From Clostridium sp. NkU-1 (GTDB lineage: Bacteria; Bacillota_A; Clostridia; Lachnospirales; Lachnospiraceae), in assembly GCA_001312405.1 (NCBI GenBank), contig BBDR01000025.1:1-64000 (forward strand): DNA of 64,000 nt. The letters run 5' to 3'. The notes under the pieces are model-generated. The model made no database searches and was not told where the DNA came from. It saw only the letters and a program-made list of their open reading frames with translations. This document shows, piece after piece, positions 1-7,839 of this stretch; the stretch's first letter is position 1, and the number at the start of each line of letters is the position of its first letter. Made by a program: the position numbers and the translations under genes.

Positions 1-890
1 CCCGTGTTTTCAAAGGCTGCCAATGTGGCAATCCCGTGAGGAGAATTTCCGGTAATATAAAGAGATGCAGCCAGCCCGCAGATCGCTCCGGAAATAAGCA
101 TGGAGTGCAGGATGTTTCTATTTACATAAATTCCAGAAAATTCCGCTGCGCTCTTGTTGAATCCTACCGCTCTCAGTTCAAATCCCTTAGCCGTTTTATA
201 TAGAAGGAACCAGATAAACACAGCCAGAATGACTGCAATAATAATTCCCACGTTTACATCTGTTTTCAGAATGGTGCTGCGCAGAAATTCATTCTGTGCA
301 AGAGCTGCCTTTCCTGCCTCTGTTGTCTTGTAATTTCCCAGAATCATCGTATAGCCGGAACGGTTGATCGGATAAGTTCCAATGGTATCCGGCTTATGGA
401 ACCGGTTTAAGGTGCATATATAATTGGAAAAATAAAGTGCGATCCAGTTCAGCATGATGCTGGTAAGAACCTCATGGATTCCGAACTTCGCCTTTAAGAA
501 ACCTGCAACTCCTCCATACACTGCCCCGGCAGCCACACCTGCAAGGACAACGAGAGGAACCTGGATCACCGGAGGAAAATCAAACAGAATGCCGACCACG
601 GTAGATGCCACGCACCCCATAATAAACTGGCCTTCTGCTCCGATGTTGAAAAGTCCGGTCTTAAACGCAAATGCAACGCCGATTCCCGTGAGAATAATAG
701 GCGTACTTTTGATAATTACATTGGAAATGTGTTTCGGACTGGAAAAGACTCCGTCAAATAAAACGGCAAGTGAATGAACCGGCGGATATCCCGCCGCCGC
801 GAGTATGATCCCCGCTACGATAAATCCAAAGAAAACAGCGATCAAAGTCATTGTTAATGGTTTTTTTAATATCTTTATAGCTTTATCCAT
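1..890 (-). CDS. ABC transporter permease, BMP/nucleoside type (partial, C-terminus off the left edge)
   Basis: Inner-membrane permease of a BPD_transp_2-type importer for nucleosides or related solutes. It starts at ATG 890 (MDKAIKILKKPLTMTLI...) and stays open to base 1, so 296 residues are visible of roughly 350 usual. The visible part is a series of hydrophobic segments; the first follows a short basic N-terminus and leads into the motif SPKHISNVIIKSTPIILTG, typical of YufP-like permeases. The start overlaps the stop of the upstream ATPase gene by a few bases, which implies translational coupling. The neighbours (two-domain ATPase and BmpA-type lipoprotein) define the system. The family assignment is firm; the substrate is inferred from the family. 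Confidence 0.85.
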   Translation of the reverse strand, partial: MDKAIKILKKPLTMTLIAVFFGFIVAGIILAAAGYPPVHSLAVLFDGVFSSPKHISNVIIKSTPIILTGIGVAFAFKTGLFNIGAEGQFIMGCVASTVVGILFDFPPVIQVPLVVLAGVAAGAVYGGVAGFLKAKFGIHEVLTSIMLNWIALYFSNYICTLNRFHKPDTIGTYPINRSGYTMILGNYKTTEAGKAALAQNEFLRSTILKTDVNVGIIIAVILAVFIWFLLYKTAKGFELRAVGFNKSAAEFSGIYVNRNILHSMLISGAICGLAASLYITGNSPHGIATLAAFENT

Positions 891-2446
891 GATTCTTTCC
901 TCCTGCCATTAACAGACCGATCGTATTTTCATCTACGGTTCCCTGTTGAAACGTGTCTTGAATCTTTCCGTCGTAAATCACCGCTATGGTATCAGAAACA
1001 TTCATAACCTCGTCCAATTCAAAAGAGATCAGAAGCACCGCCTTTCCTTTATCCCTTTCACGGATCAGGGTCTTATGCACGGTCTCAATGGCTCCTACGT
1101 CAAGTCCTCTTGTGGGCTGTACTGCAATCAATATATCCGGATTCATGGCGACTTCACGTCCGATAATAACCTTCTGCTGATTTCCGCCTGAAAGTTCCCC
1201 CACCCGTCTGGAACCGCAGTCATCCGGCCGGACATCATACGCCTCGATAAGGGTTTTTGTAAACTCTTCCATTTTCTTTCTGTTTAAGATCCCTTTTCTG
1301 GAAAATGGCTCTTTGCGGCACCGTTCCAATACCGCATTCTCATTTACAGTGAAGTCAAGGACAAGACCCCTTTTCTGACGGTCCTCAGGAATGATGCTGA
1401 CGCCGCTGTCTATGACTGTCCTTGGGTTTGTGTTGATGATCGGTTTCCCGCAGACCGTAATGCTTCCCCTCTCTGCAGGAACCAGGCTGCTGATGGCTTC
1501 CACCAGCTCCTTCTGCCCGTTTCCGTCAATTCCGGCGATCCCCACGATTTCTCCCTTGCGGACCCTTAAGTTAAGCCTTTTACCGCTTCAAGCTTTCTCT
1601 CATTTTTCACGACAAGGTCTTTGATTTCCAATACCGTTTCGCCCGGCTTTGCCGGAGTCTTATCCACCACCAGCTTTACTTCATGGCCTACCATCAGAGC
1701 AGCCAGCTCTTGTCCGGAAACCTTCTCTACCGGGACCGTGTCAATGTATTCGCCGCGGCGGATGATGGTACAGGTATCGGAAGATGCCTTGATTTCCTTT
1801 AGTTTATGGGTGATGATAATAATGGCCTTTCCGTCATCTACCAGGTTGTGCATGATGGACAGAAGATCTTCAATCTCCTGAGGAGTCAAAACAGCAGTCG
1901 GCTCATCAAGAATTAATAATTCCGCTCCCCGGTACAACGCCTTTAATATTTCCACCCTCTGCTGCATTCCCACAGAAATATCGCAGATTCTGGCATCCGG
2001 ATCTACTTCCAGCCCGTATTTTTCAACGATTTCCAGGATCTGGTTCCTGGCCTTTTTCATATCTACAATACCCGCACGGGAAGTCGTTTCATTTCCTAAA
2101 ATAATATTCTGTGTGACCGTGAAATCCTCCACCAGCATAAAATGCTGATGAACCATGCCGATGCCGTTTGCTATGGCCACATTGGGATTTTTATGTCTAC
2201 TTTTTTCCCATTGATAAAGATTTCTCCCTCATCGGCCTGATACAATCCGTACAGCACATTCATCAGCGTAGATTTCCCCGCACCGTTTTCACCCAGAAGA
2301 GAATGAATGCTCCCCTTCTTAACATCCAGGCTCATATCCTTCAAAGCGTAAAATGCCCCGAACCGTTTTGTAATTCCGTGCATCTGGACCGCATAATCGC
2401 TGTTTCCCGTGATCATGTCAATACTTCTCCTTTCATTATTGTCCAT
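883..2446 (-). CDS. ABC transporter ATP-binding protein with two ABC domains, nucleoside/sugar type (two frame breaks)
   Basis: Energising subunit of the BMP-type importer, cytoplasmic. The first domain has Walker A GENGAGKST, the signature region SVGMQQRVEILKAL and Walker B LILDEPTAVLTPQE. The second has a degenerate Walker A (GIDGNGQKEL), the signature SGGNQQKVIIGREVA and the VQPTRGLDVGAIE box. This double-ABC layout of about 510 residues is typical of YufO/RbsA-like ATPases. The frame breaks near 2185 (IKNPN, an A run one short) and near 1568 (GLNLRV, AAA read as AA). Correcting both gives one continuous protein, so I treat them as sequence errors. It begins about 90 bases after the lipoprotein gene and overlaps the permease start. 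Confidence 0.88.
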
Positions 2447-2449
2447 GCT

Positions 2450-2482
2450 TTCTGGACATAAAGGTATACCCGCAGGGTGTTT
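2450..2482 (-). repeat. Copy of a dispersed palindromic 5'-UTR element
   Basis: Read on the minus strand, ACACCCTGCGGGTATACC is followed by TTTATGTCC just upstream of the ATPase start. The same core (CCTTGCAGG-like palindrome, then a TTTATG(C/T)CC tail) lies upstream of rpoB and twice upstream of the cyclophilin gene at 43864-44381. Its function is unknown. Confidence 0.5.
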
Positions 2483-2485
2483 CGT

Positions 2486-2525
2486 TTTTACACCGCAGGC
2501 TCTTTCGATTCCTGCGGTGTAAAAT
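2486..2525 (-). other. Intergenic hairpin between lipoprotein and ATPase genes
   Basis: A near-perfect 14-bp stem (TTTTACACCGCAGG / CCTGCGGTGTAAAA) with a 10-base loop. In the direction of transcription (minus) no U-tract follows the stem, so it is less likely a full terminator. It could protect the 3' end of the lipoprotein message and so raise the dose of binding protein. That role is inference. Confidence 0.6.
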
Positions 2526-2535
2526 TTTTTCTCCT

Positions 2536-3590
2536 CTATTTAGCAATAAACGCTTCATATTCCTCTTTCGTGGTCGGCGGTGTCAGTTCTCCGCTCTTAA
2601 TTTTATCCTTCACCTTTAAGGTATCCTCATAAACCCCTTCCGGCATGTTGCCATGCTCCTCAGGAATTCCCACACAGTCTTCCTGTAAGCCAAAGGTTAG
2701 GGTCTGACCGCCGATTTCCTGGCCGTTCAACGCTTTTTCAGATACTTCCTGTACTGCTTTTCCAACTAATTTAAGAGCTGATGTCAACACATTTTCCGGT
2801 GCCAGATATGCCTGATCACGGTCTACGCCGATTACCCACTTGTCCGCTTCCTTGGCCGCCTCAATAACGCCGGTTCCTGTGCCGCCTGCAGCATGGTAGA
2901 TAACATCACAGCCATCAGAATACATTCTTGCAGCAATGGCCTTTCCCTTAGCCGCATCACTAAAGCTTTCTGCATACTGCACGGAAATATCAATATCCTT
3001 GCCAAGCTCTTTTGCCGCATACTTTACGCCGGCTTCATAACCGTACTGGAACTGGTCGATCAGGCCTGAGGAAATTCCGCCTACAAAACCTACTTTTCCA
3101 GTCTGTGTAGTCCGTCCTGCCACATATCCAACCAGGAAGGAGGGTTCCTGGGCACGGAACATAACTCCAGTCACATTGGAAGGGGTATCCTCATAAGCGT
3201 TGTCAATGATCGCATATTGGATATCAGGATTGCTGCCGGCTGCCTCCAGCACTGCATCGGCACAGGCGTAGCTACGCCCCATAACAAATCGGCGCCGCTG
3301 TCTCCCAGCCTCTCTAAATTCGTTACGAAATCTGATGCCTGCTTTGACTCAATGTAGTTGACCTCTGCACCTGTCTTGTTCTTTAACTCGGTAAGCCCTT
3401 CCCATGCAGACTGGTTAAAGGACTGGTCATTGATTCCGCCTGTGTCCGTAATCATTGCAACGGAAAAGCTGCTCTTTCCTCCGGAAGTTTCCTCCTGGAC
3501 CTTTGTGGTCTCTGTTTTTGCGCCTCCGCAAGCCGTAAGTGACAGCACCATAGCCGCTGTTAAACCAAATACAATACCTTTTCTCATCAT
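2536..3590 (-). CDS. BMP-family substrate-binding lipoprotein (BmpA/PnrA-like; one frame break)
   Basis: Extracellular solute receptor of the ABC importer. The N-terminus MMRKGIVFGLTAAMVLSLTAC is a lipoprotein signal peptide with lipobox LTAC, so it is anchored on the outer face of the membrane. The mature part shows PnrA-like blocks: DTGGINDQSFNQSAWEGL, then YAIIDNAYED, FLVGYVAGRTTQTGKVGFVGG and GVDRDQAYLAPENVLTSALK. The family binds purine nucleosides. One frame break near 3275 (GADLVMGRSYACAD) is restored by one added G (GG read as G). The start has a GGAGG site 9 bases upstream and lies 24 bases after the yjjW stop, so the transporter is probably in the same transcript as yjjI-yjjW. Confidence 0.88.
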
Positions 3591-3614
3591 AACCTGATTC
3601 CTCCATTTTTCATT

Positions 3615-4480
3615 CTATACAATTTGTATTTCTTTAAACCCACATTGAACCGCCAGTTCCTTTAACTTCTCCATTTGTTCCGGCGAAGGGCTTTTTCTCT
3701 TTTCCATTTTTCCTCTTACTCCATAATTGCGGAATGTAATGAGCTTTAGCCTGAAATTCTCCAGGTAAGGGGTCACTTCGGTGGCCACGCCCTTAATGAC
3801 CTCCTCCATATCCACATCTTTTTTCTTCTGCCAGACCGGAAGAAGATTCTCCATCCAGACATACTAGTCTTACCTCATATAATTTTCCTGCCTGTGCCAG
3901 ATATTTCAGATTTTTTTTAACGATACAATTATCTCTGCCTGTCAGCCGGTGAAACACATGGGAGTCCCAGGCTTTTACATCCAGCATGACTTTATCTGTT
4001 ACCGCCATGAGACCTGGATACTTTGTGAAATCCACGCAGCCGTTGCTGTCCAGAAAACAGGATAGCCCGGCTTCCCCTGCAAGCGTAAACAACTCTGTAA
4101 GAAATTCCGGATAAAGACTGCATTCACCGCCGGATACGGTGATCCCCTGTATAAAAGGTATGTTTTTTTGAAATCTGCTCCCAGACATCAGGCGCCTCCA
4201 CCCACTTCACCTTGGGAGATGACTGATTGGGACAGACCTGAATGCAATGATCACACTGGGTACAGACCGCCTCATCCCATATCACTTGATTGCCTGAAAG
4301 GGACAATGCGCCTGCCGGACACTGGCTGACACAAATGCCGCAGCCATTGCACAATCTCTGTGTCTCCGGGTTATGGCAGTAAGCGCAGGCGATATTGCAG
4401 CCCTGGACAAACACCGCAGTCCGGCATCCCGGCCCGTCCACTACGCTTAAGGGGATCATTTTGTTGATCGCGGCTCTCAC
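3615..4480 (-). CDS. yjjW: YjjW-like glycyl-radical enzyme activase (radical SAM; frame breaks)
   Basis: Radical-SAM activase expected to abstract hydrogen from the glycine of its partner YjjI, using SAM and a [4Fe-4S] cluster. The GTG start (MRAAINKMIPLSVVDGPG) overlaps the yjjI stop as GTGA. Visible in order: the CxxxCxxC cluster motif (CNIACAYC) near residue 29, two ferredoxin-like motifs (CNGCGICVSQCP and CTQCDHCIQVCP), the SGGECSLYPEF motif, and a C-terminal LITFRNYGVRG block. The frame breaks near 4168 (an A6 run read as A7) and again near 3855, where I could not reconstruct the joint exactly. Total length of about 285 residues fits the family. Confidence 0.85.
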
Positions 4481-5975
4481 TGCAGCCCCCTTACCTTCCG
4501 GTTCTCAAGATGGGCGTTGCGGTAATTGTCACCGCCTAAATGTACTGTATTCTGGAGTACGGCTTCGCTTCATAATATTTTTCCATCTCGCTCCGTTTGA
4601 CCAGATATCCCGTTATCCGGACCAGATCGCTGTCTGAGGCATAGAAGCTTATATATTTGTCTCCCAGAGAAAATGCTCCCTTTACAATATCCAGCATGGC
4701 AGCCGGGTTGTTTCTTCCCGTGGGATCAAAAGAGAAAATATCCGCACAGCCAGTTGGGAAAAACCTGTGGAATCTGGCGCTGTGACGAAGGTGGTCAAAC
4801 ATCAGCTCCGGCTCCATTCCTACCGGGATCCGTACGCCAGAGGTAATGCCATGGTCCGAATCAATGCCGACCTGGGCATGTAGTGCAAAATGATTGTCAA
4901 AGACCTCTGAATATAAGGCTTTTGTATTACCTGCATAATCTGCAATCACCTGCATGATCTGCTCTGCCAGGTCATCTGCTTCTTCATTGTGACCATATGT
5001 TTTTTTCCGGATCATCCATCAGCATGTTGGTGCATTCCGCCAGTCCTACGACTCCAAACATGGCAAGGAAGTTATCCCTGGAGATGAAGCCTTCCCTGGA
5101 AAGGAAAGAGGTCTCAAAGAAATTGGATTCTTCTACTAGGAAACGGATTCTTTCATTCATGTAGTCTCCCATGCAGGAAAGACAATCAGGCAATCGCTCT
5201 GTCAGAAACTCTTCCCTGTTCTTTGCTTCCGCCGCCAGCCTGGGAAGGACGATTCTCGTCAATGTGTAGGAACCTCCGCCAATTGGAAGAATATTATAGC
5301 AGCTTGATATTCCGTAATCGCCGTAGGTGTCTTTATGCATCTTGTGATTGCAGATAGCCGGGTTCGCACAGTACAGGGAGGTATAAAGAGCAAGCTCTGC
5401 ATAAGAATCCGGTGTCATGTCCCTGTCATATTTCAGCGTTAAATTGGGAACTGCATTTTGAAGCTCCTTTTCAAGCTTTAAAATCAGGCGGCCCGCTCTC
5501 GTCTCTTCCGGTCCCAAATTGGCATGGCAGAAGCCATCGGTTATGGTCCGGTCTAAATAAATAAGGAACAGCTTCAGCTTTTTTTCCGCTTCTTCATCTG
5601 TCACCCCTTCAAGAAACGGTTCGATCAGTTTATCAATATTACCTAGATAAACGGGATAACTGGTGATAGAGGGGACATGGCGGTACAGAATCATCAGAAA
5701 CTGCAATACTTCGTCCAGGTCCTTAGGTGGATCCAGTTGTAAAAACTCACAGCCGTTTTTTTACTGCTTTTTCGTAGTCCGGCATTACGTATCTTGGACG
5801 GTAAGGGGCATGCCCTTCATCCAGATCACAAATCGCGCCTGTGTCCATATAATGACGGGTCTTTTCCGGTATGGAAAGCACCTCCAGACTATTTTCCGCC
5901 GCATGGGCCAGGGCCACAACCTTTTGCTCATAAGTCAGGTTTTTTTGATGTAACAATGTCTAAAATTTTATTCAT
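4477..5975 (-). CDS. yjjI: YjjI-family glycyl-radical enzyme (several frame breaks)
   Basis: Glycyl-radical enzyme of the YjjI (DUF3029) family; I know of no firmly assigned reaction. It starts at ATG 5975 (MNKILDIVTSKNLTYEQKV) behind an AGAGGT site and would be about 500 residues after correction, close to the 516 of the E. coli protein. The probable thiyl-radical cysteine lies in GDYGISSCYNILPIGGG. The C-terminal glycyl-radical loop reads LVRITGYLVKRSEM, then GEAVLQNTVHLGG. The frame breaks near 5945, 5758 and 5000 sit at runs of seven A where six restore the frame, and near 4560 where GG reads as G. It is coupled to yjjW by a GTGA overlap and lies upstream of a nucleoside-type transporter. 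Confidence 0.88.
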
Positions 5976-6012
5976 GCATCCTACCTCTTTCATTTCAAGT
6001 CTTATCCATCAT

Positions 6013-6095
6013 AAAAGGACTTATATCTCTGATACCCCTGAAATATTCACATTATAGCAATTACTTTTCACTATCTAAAGGACTTATGTCCTTTT
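6013..6095 (-). promoter_or_regulatory. yjjI promoter with Fnr-geometry palindrome
   Basis: On the minus strand a TATAAT box (6051-6056) has no good -35 hexamer. Upstream lies a perfect dyad AAAGGAC-TTAT-GTCCTTT at 6078-6095, centred about 42 bases before the expected start, the position used by Crp/Fnr activators at class II promoters. The 5-4-5 layout matches the geometry of Fnr sites but not their bases. A second half-site (AAAAGGACTTAT) lies at 6013-6024, 63 bases away, downstream of the start. Confidence 0.55.
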
Positions 6096-6236
6096 TTTAT
6101 TAAAAATAATACGATTTGTACATAAGTAACATTTTTATGGTTGATATTTTAGTAAAAAGTACAACAAAATTTGAGTGGTTTTATGCGTAATGTGTCTAAA
6201 TTTTTACATGATTACATCTTAAATTGAATAAAAGTA

Positions 6237-6315
6237 CGATATTAAGTGCAAGGAAGAACCAAATCTCTTTGTAAACAAAGGGCTTGGCTCCCAATATTAA
6301 TTATTTAACAAAAAT
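6237..6315 (-). pseudogene. Possible relic of a tuf 3' end and terminator
   Basis: The string GTAAACAAAGGGCTTGGCTC followed by an AATTATTtAAC segment resembles the end of the intact tuf gene and its terminator (around 7805-7850: ATAAACAAAGGGCTCGGCTT, then AATTATTCAAC). No coding sequence for EF-Tu remains next to it. It may be a decayed second tuf copy or a copied terminator. The surrounding 6100-6550 shows no convincing gene. Confidence 0.3.
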
Positions 6316-6559
6316 AATACCTTTTCTTAGGACCTTATGCTGATCAAATTAATACCTAATTATTATTTAACTCTCGCTTTTGATGGAAAATATTGTATAA
6401 TATGATTGGGTGTACGTTACGGAAAGAAGGGAAGCTCAGGAATGAACACTAATTGCCAGAATTCATGGCTACATATTTTTAAACCAATTATGTTATAGCT
6501 ACTCTGAATGCTATCTCATACCCTTTTCCATCTCTGAATTTATATCACTATCTCTGGCG

Positions 6560-6598
6560 CTTGGGTAGGTTTCGTACGAATATGGTAACCTGCCCAAG
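6560..6598 (+). other. Strong hairpin ahead of a small ORF
   Basis: A 12-bp stem, CTTGGGTAGGTT / AACCTGCCCAAG, with a single G-U pair, lies about 25 bases before the small ORF at 6622. No T tract follows on the plus strand, so it is not a normal terminator. It may be a 5'-UTR structure. Confidence 0.45.
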
Positions 6599-6621
6599 AA
6601 AAAAACTTAGGAGAAAGTGGT

Positions 6622-6783
6622 ATGAGAAAAAATTCAGAGAGAATCACAGTTTTAATGCTTACGTTGCTGAGCACTTATGGGAGAGACACTATGCAATATA
6701 TGTACACCCTTGTTGTCATTCACCCAAAGATTTTTTTGTTTTGTATGCTTTGCAGCATGCGCTTACTTAATTATTTTCAGTAG
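6622..6783 (+). CDS. Small hydrophobic protein, unknown
   Basis: A 53-residue ORF begins at ATG 6622 (MRKNSERITVLMLTLLSTYG...) with an AGGAG site 9 bases upstream. The N-terminus is basic; hydrophobic stretches follow (ITVLMLTLL and, near the end, KIFLFCMLCSM). I recognise no family. It is framed by a strong hairpin upstream and a terminator-like hairpin 14 bases downstream, which argues for a self-contained transcript, perhaps a small membrane peptide or a toxin-type peptide. Coding potential rests only on the ribosome binding site and this context. Confidence 0.4.
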   Translation: MRKNSERITVLMLTLLSTYGRDTMQYMYTLVVIHPKIFLFCMLCSMRLLNYFQ

Positions 6784-6797
6784 ACGTAGGTAGAAAC

Positions 6798-6836
6798 AGC
6801 GTCAGGGAGGACTGCAGCCGAACTGACGCTATTTTC
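6798..6836 (+). terminator. Terminator after the small ORF
   Basis: Stem AGCGTCAG / CTGACGCT, followed by ATTTTCCC on the plus strand. The U tract is short. Confidence 0.5.
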
Positions 6837-7158
6837 CCTAATTTCTAATATTGGTTTGAGTATTTTAAACTGCACCTCTGGTTCCGTATAACTTTCCAGC
6901 TCTTCTTCTCTGCCATAGAGGAAGAATTATATCATGTGGATTATATACGTGGGGGAGGTATACCGAAGATTATCTGTGGATTTATTATATAGACTGTGAA
7001 CTACCTATAGGCCAGGAACAGTTGATACTTTTAGATGAAAGTATTGATCCCCCTCTTTTATTTTAATTGAATAAGATTAAAGAAATACACTAAGAATTTT
7101 AAAAAATAATCTTTCATACTGAAAGAAGAAAACCGTTTTTCTATCGAATTAGTACCTT

Positions 7159-7164
7159 TATAAT
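7159..7164 (+). promoter_or_regulatory. Probable -10 box of the toxin transcript
   Basis: A perfect TATAAT lies about 65 bases before the toxin start. The -35 region is T-rich and does not match the consensus. Between promoter and start, an ACCAGCC (about 7194) / GGCTGGT (about 7219) stem encloses the AAAGGGG ribosome binding site region, as in other type I toxin messages. Confidence 0.45.
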
Positions 7165-7228
7165 ATATTTAATCGGGGAACCGGAGGGGCGATACCAGCC
7201 ACTGGACACTTTGAAAGGGGCTGGTGTT

Positions 7229-7306
7229 ATGATTACATACTCTGATTTATTTACGTTTGTAATTATGCTTTGTGCAATTATCACTCTTGTTAGACACAAA
7301 AAGTAG
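7229..7306 (+). CDS. Type I toxin, small holin-like hydrophobic peptide
   Basis: A 25-residue peptide (MITYSDLFTFVIMLCAIITL, then VRHKK) starts at ATG 7229 behind an AAAGGGG site. One membrane-spanning segment (about residues 7-20) with a charged VRHKK tail is the layout of the putative holin-like toxin family of Firmicutes (BsrG/TxpA-like peptides). Such peptides insert in the membrane when overproduced. The 3' end of its message overlaps, tail to tail, an antisense RNA with a consensus promoter on the opposite strand. Assignment rests on size, composition and locus architecture. Confidence 0.75.
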   Translation: MITYSDLFTFVIMLCAIITLVRHKK

Positions 7307-7342
7307 CGCCCTCGTCCTGGTAAGATAAGGCGCTACTTTAAA
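7299..7342. terminator. Shared bidirectional terminator of toxin mRNA and antisense RNA
   Basis: Ten-base stem AAGTAGCGCC (7301-7310) / GGCGCTACTT (7329-7338). It is flanked by A on the left and T on the right on the plus strand and gives a T tract on the minus strand. The toxin stop codon lies in the left arm. Confidence 0.75.
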
Positions 7343-7396
7343 CAGTAAATTATTTTGCCAGCGGCTGGACTTCACCCAGCTTCCGGCTCTCTTGTT
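7301..7396 (-). ncRNA. Antisense RNA antitoxin of the type I pair
   Basis: The predicted transcript starts near 7396, about 7 bases after a perfect -10 box, and ends at the hairpin 7301-7338 followed by T residues. Its 3' part is complementary to the last bases and 3' UTR of the toxin message. Length of about 95 bases and tail-to-tail overlap match known RNA antitoxins such as RatA or SR4. Upstream of the overlap the RNA can form further short stems (GCCGGAAGCTGGGTGAAGTCC region). Confidence 0.7.
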
Positions 7397-7402
7397 AAGT
7401 AT

Positions 7403-7431
7403 ATTATACGCATAAAATATGCATCTGTCAA
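7403..7431 (-). promoter_or_regulatory. Consensus sigma-A promoter of the antisense RNA
   Basis: On the minus strand TTGACA (7426-7431) and TATAAT (7403-7408) are separated by exactly 17 bases. Both hexamers are perfect, as expected for an abundant antitoxin RNA. Confidence 0.85.
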
Positions 7432-7539
7432 ATATAAAGAACAGCCCCAGCTGCATAATACAAACTCGTATTCACAACTTTAGCACAGCCATGTCAGCCT
7501 ATAGAGAGCTTAGTATCAAAATATAGGAGTCCAAAAGTT

Positions 7540-7720
7540 CAATTCAGTCAAGCGGATATTCGCAACCCGCTTCGCTACTTGCTCGCAGCGTGCGCCGCTC
7601 TACCGAGTATAACCGAACAGTAGCTGTCGCTGCTTGTCAGGCGGAGCTCTTGCATCTTGTCGCGAAGCATCAAGATGATGATACTCCACCTGACACAAGC
7701 AAGTCCCCGCTCACCACTTA
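7540..7720. other. G+C-rich structured intergenic island
   Basis: This stretch is richer in G+C than its surroundings and has no supportable ORF. Bases about 7635-7712 form a long imperfect inverted repeat: TGCTTGTCAGGCGGAG pairs with CTCCACCTGACACAAGCA, with an inner CATCTTG / CAAGATG stem. It could be a structured RNA or a small non-autonomous repeat. No matching copy was seen elsewhere in the window. Confidence 0.35.
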
Positions 7721-7791
7721 ATTATTTTCACATTTGAAACAGAGGGCTTACTTAATTTGGTTAAAATAGTACCATTTTAGTACCACAAGAC

Positions 7792-7832
7792 AAAAAAGCC
7801 GAAACCCTTATAAACAAAGGGCTCGGCTTTTA
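7792..7832 (-). terminator. Terminator of tuf
   Basis: On the minus strand the stem AAGCCGAGCCCTTTG / TAAGGGTTTCGGCTT is followed by TTTTG, seven bases after the tuf stop. Confidence 0.85.
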
Positions 7833-7839
7833 AATTTAA

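Noticed and set aside
6561..6770. A 69-codon ORF in another frame over the small ORF at 6622.
   Set aside because: It starts inside the hairpin without a ribosome binding site; the 6622 frame has AGGAG at proper spacing.
7247..7456. A 69-codon minus-strand ORF across the toxin locus.
   Set aside because: The interval is better explained by the toxin peptide, the antisense RNA and its consensus promoter.
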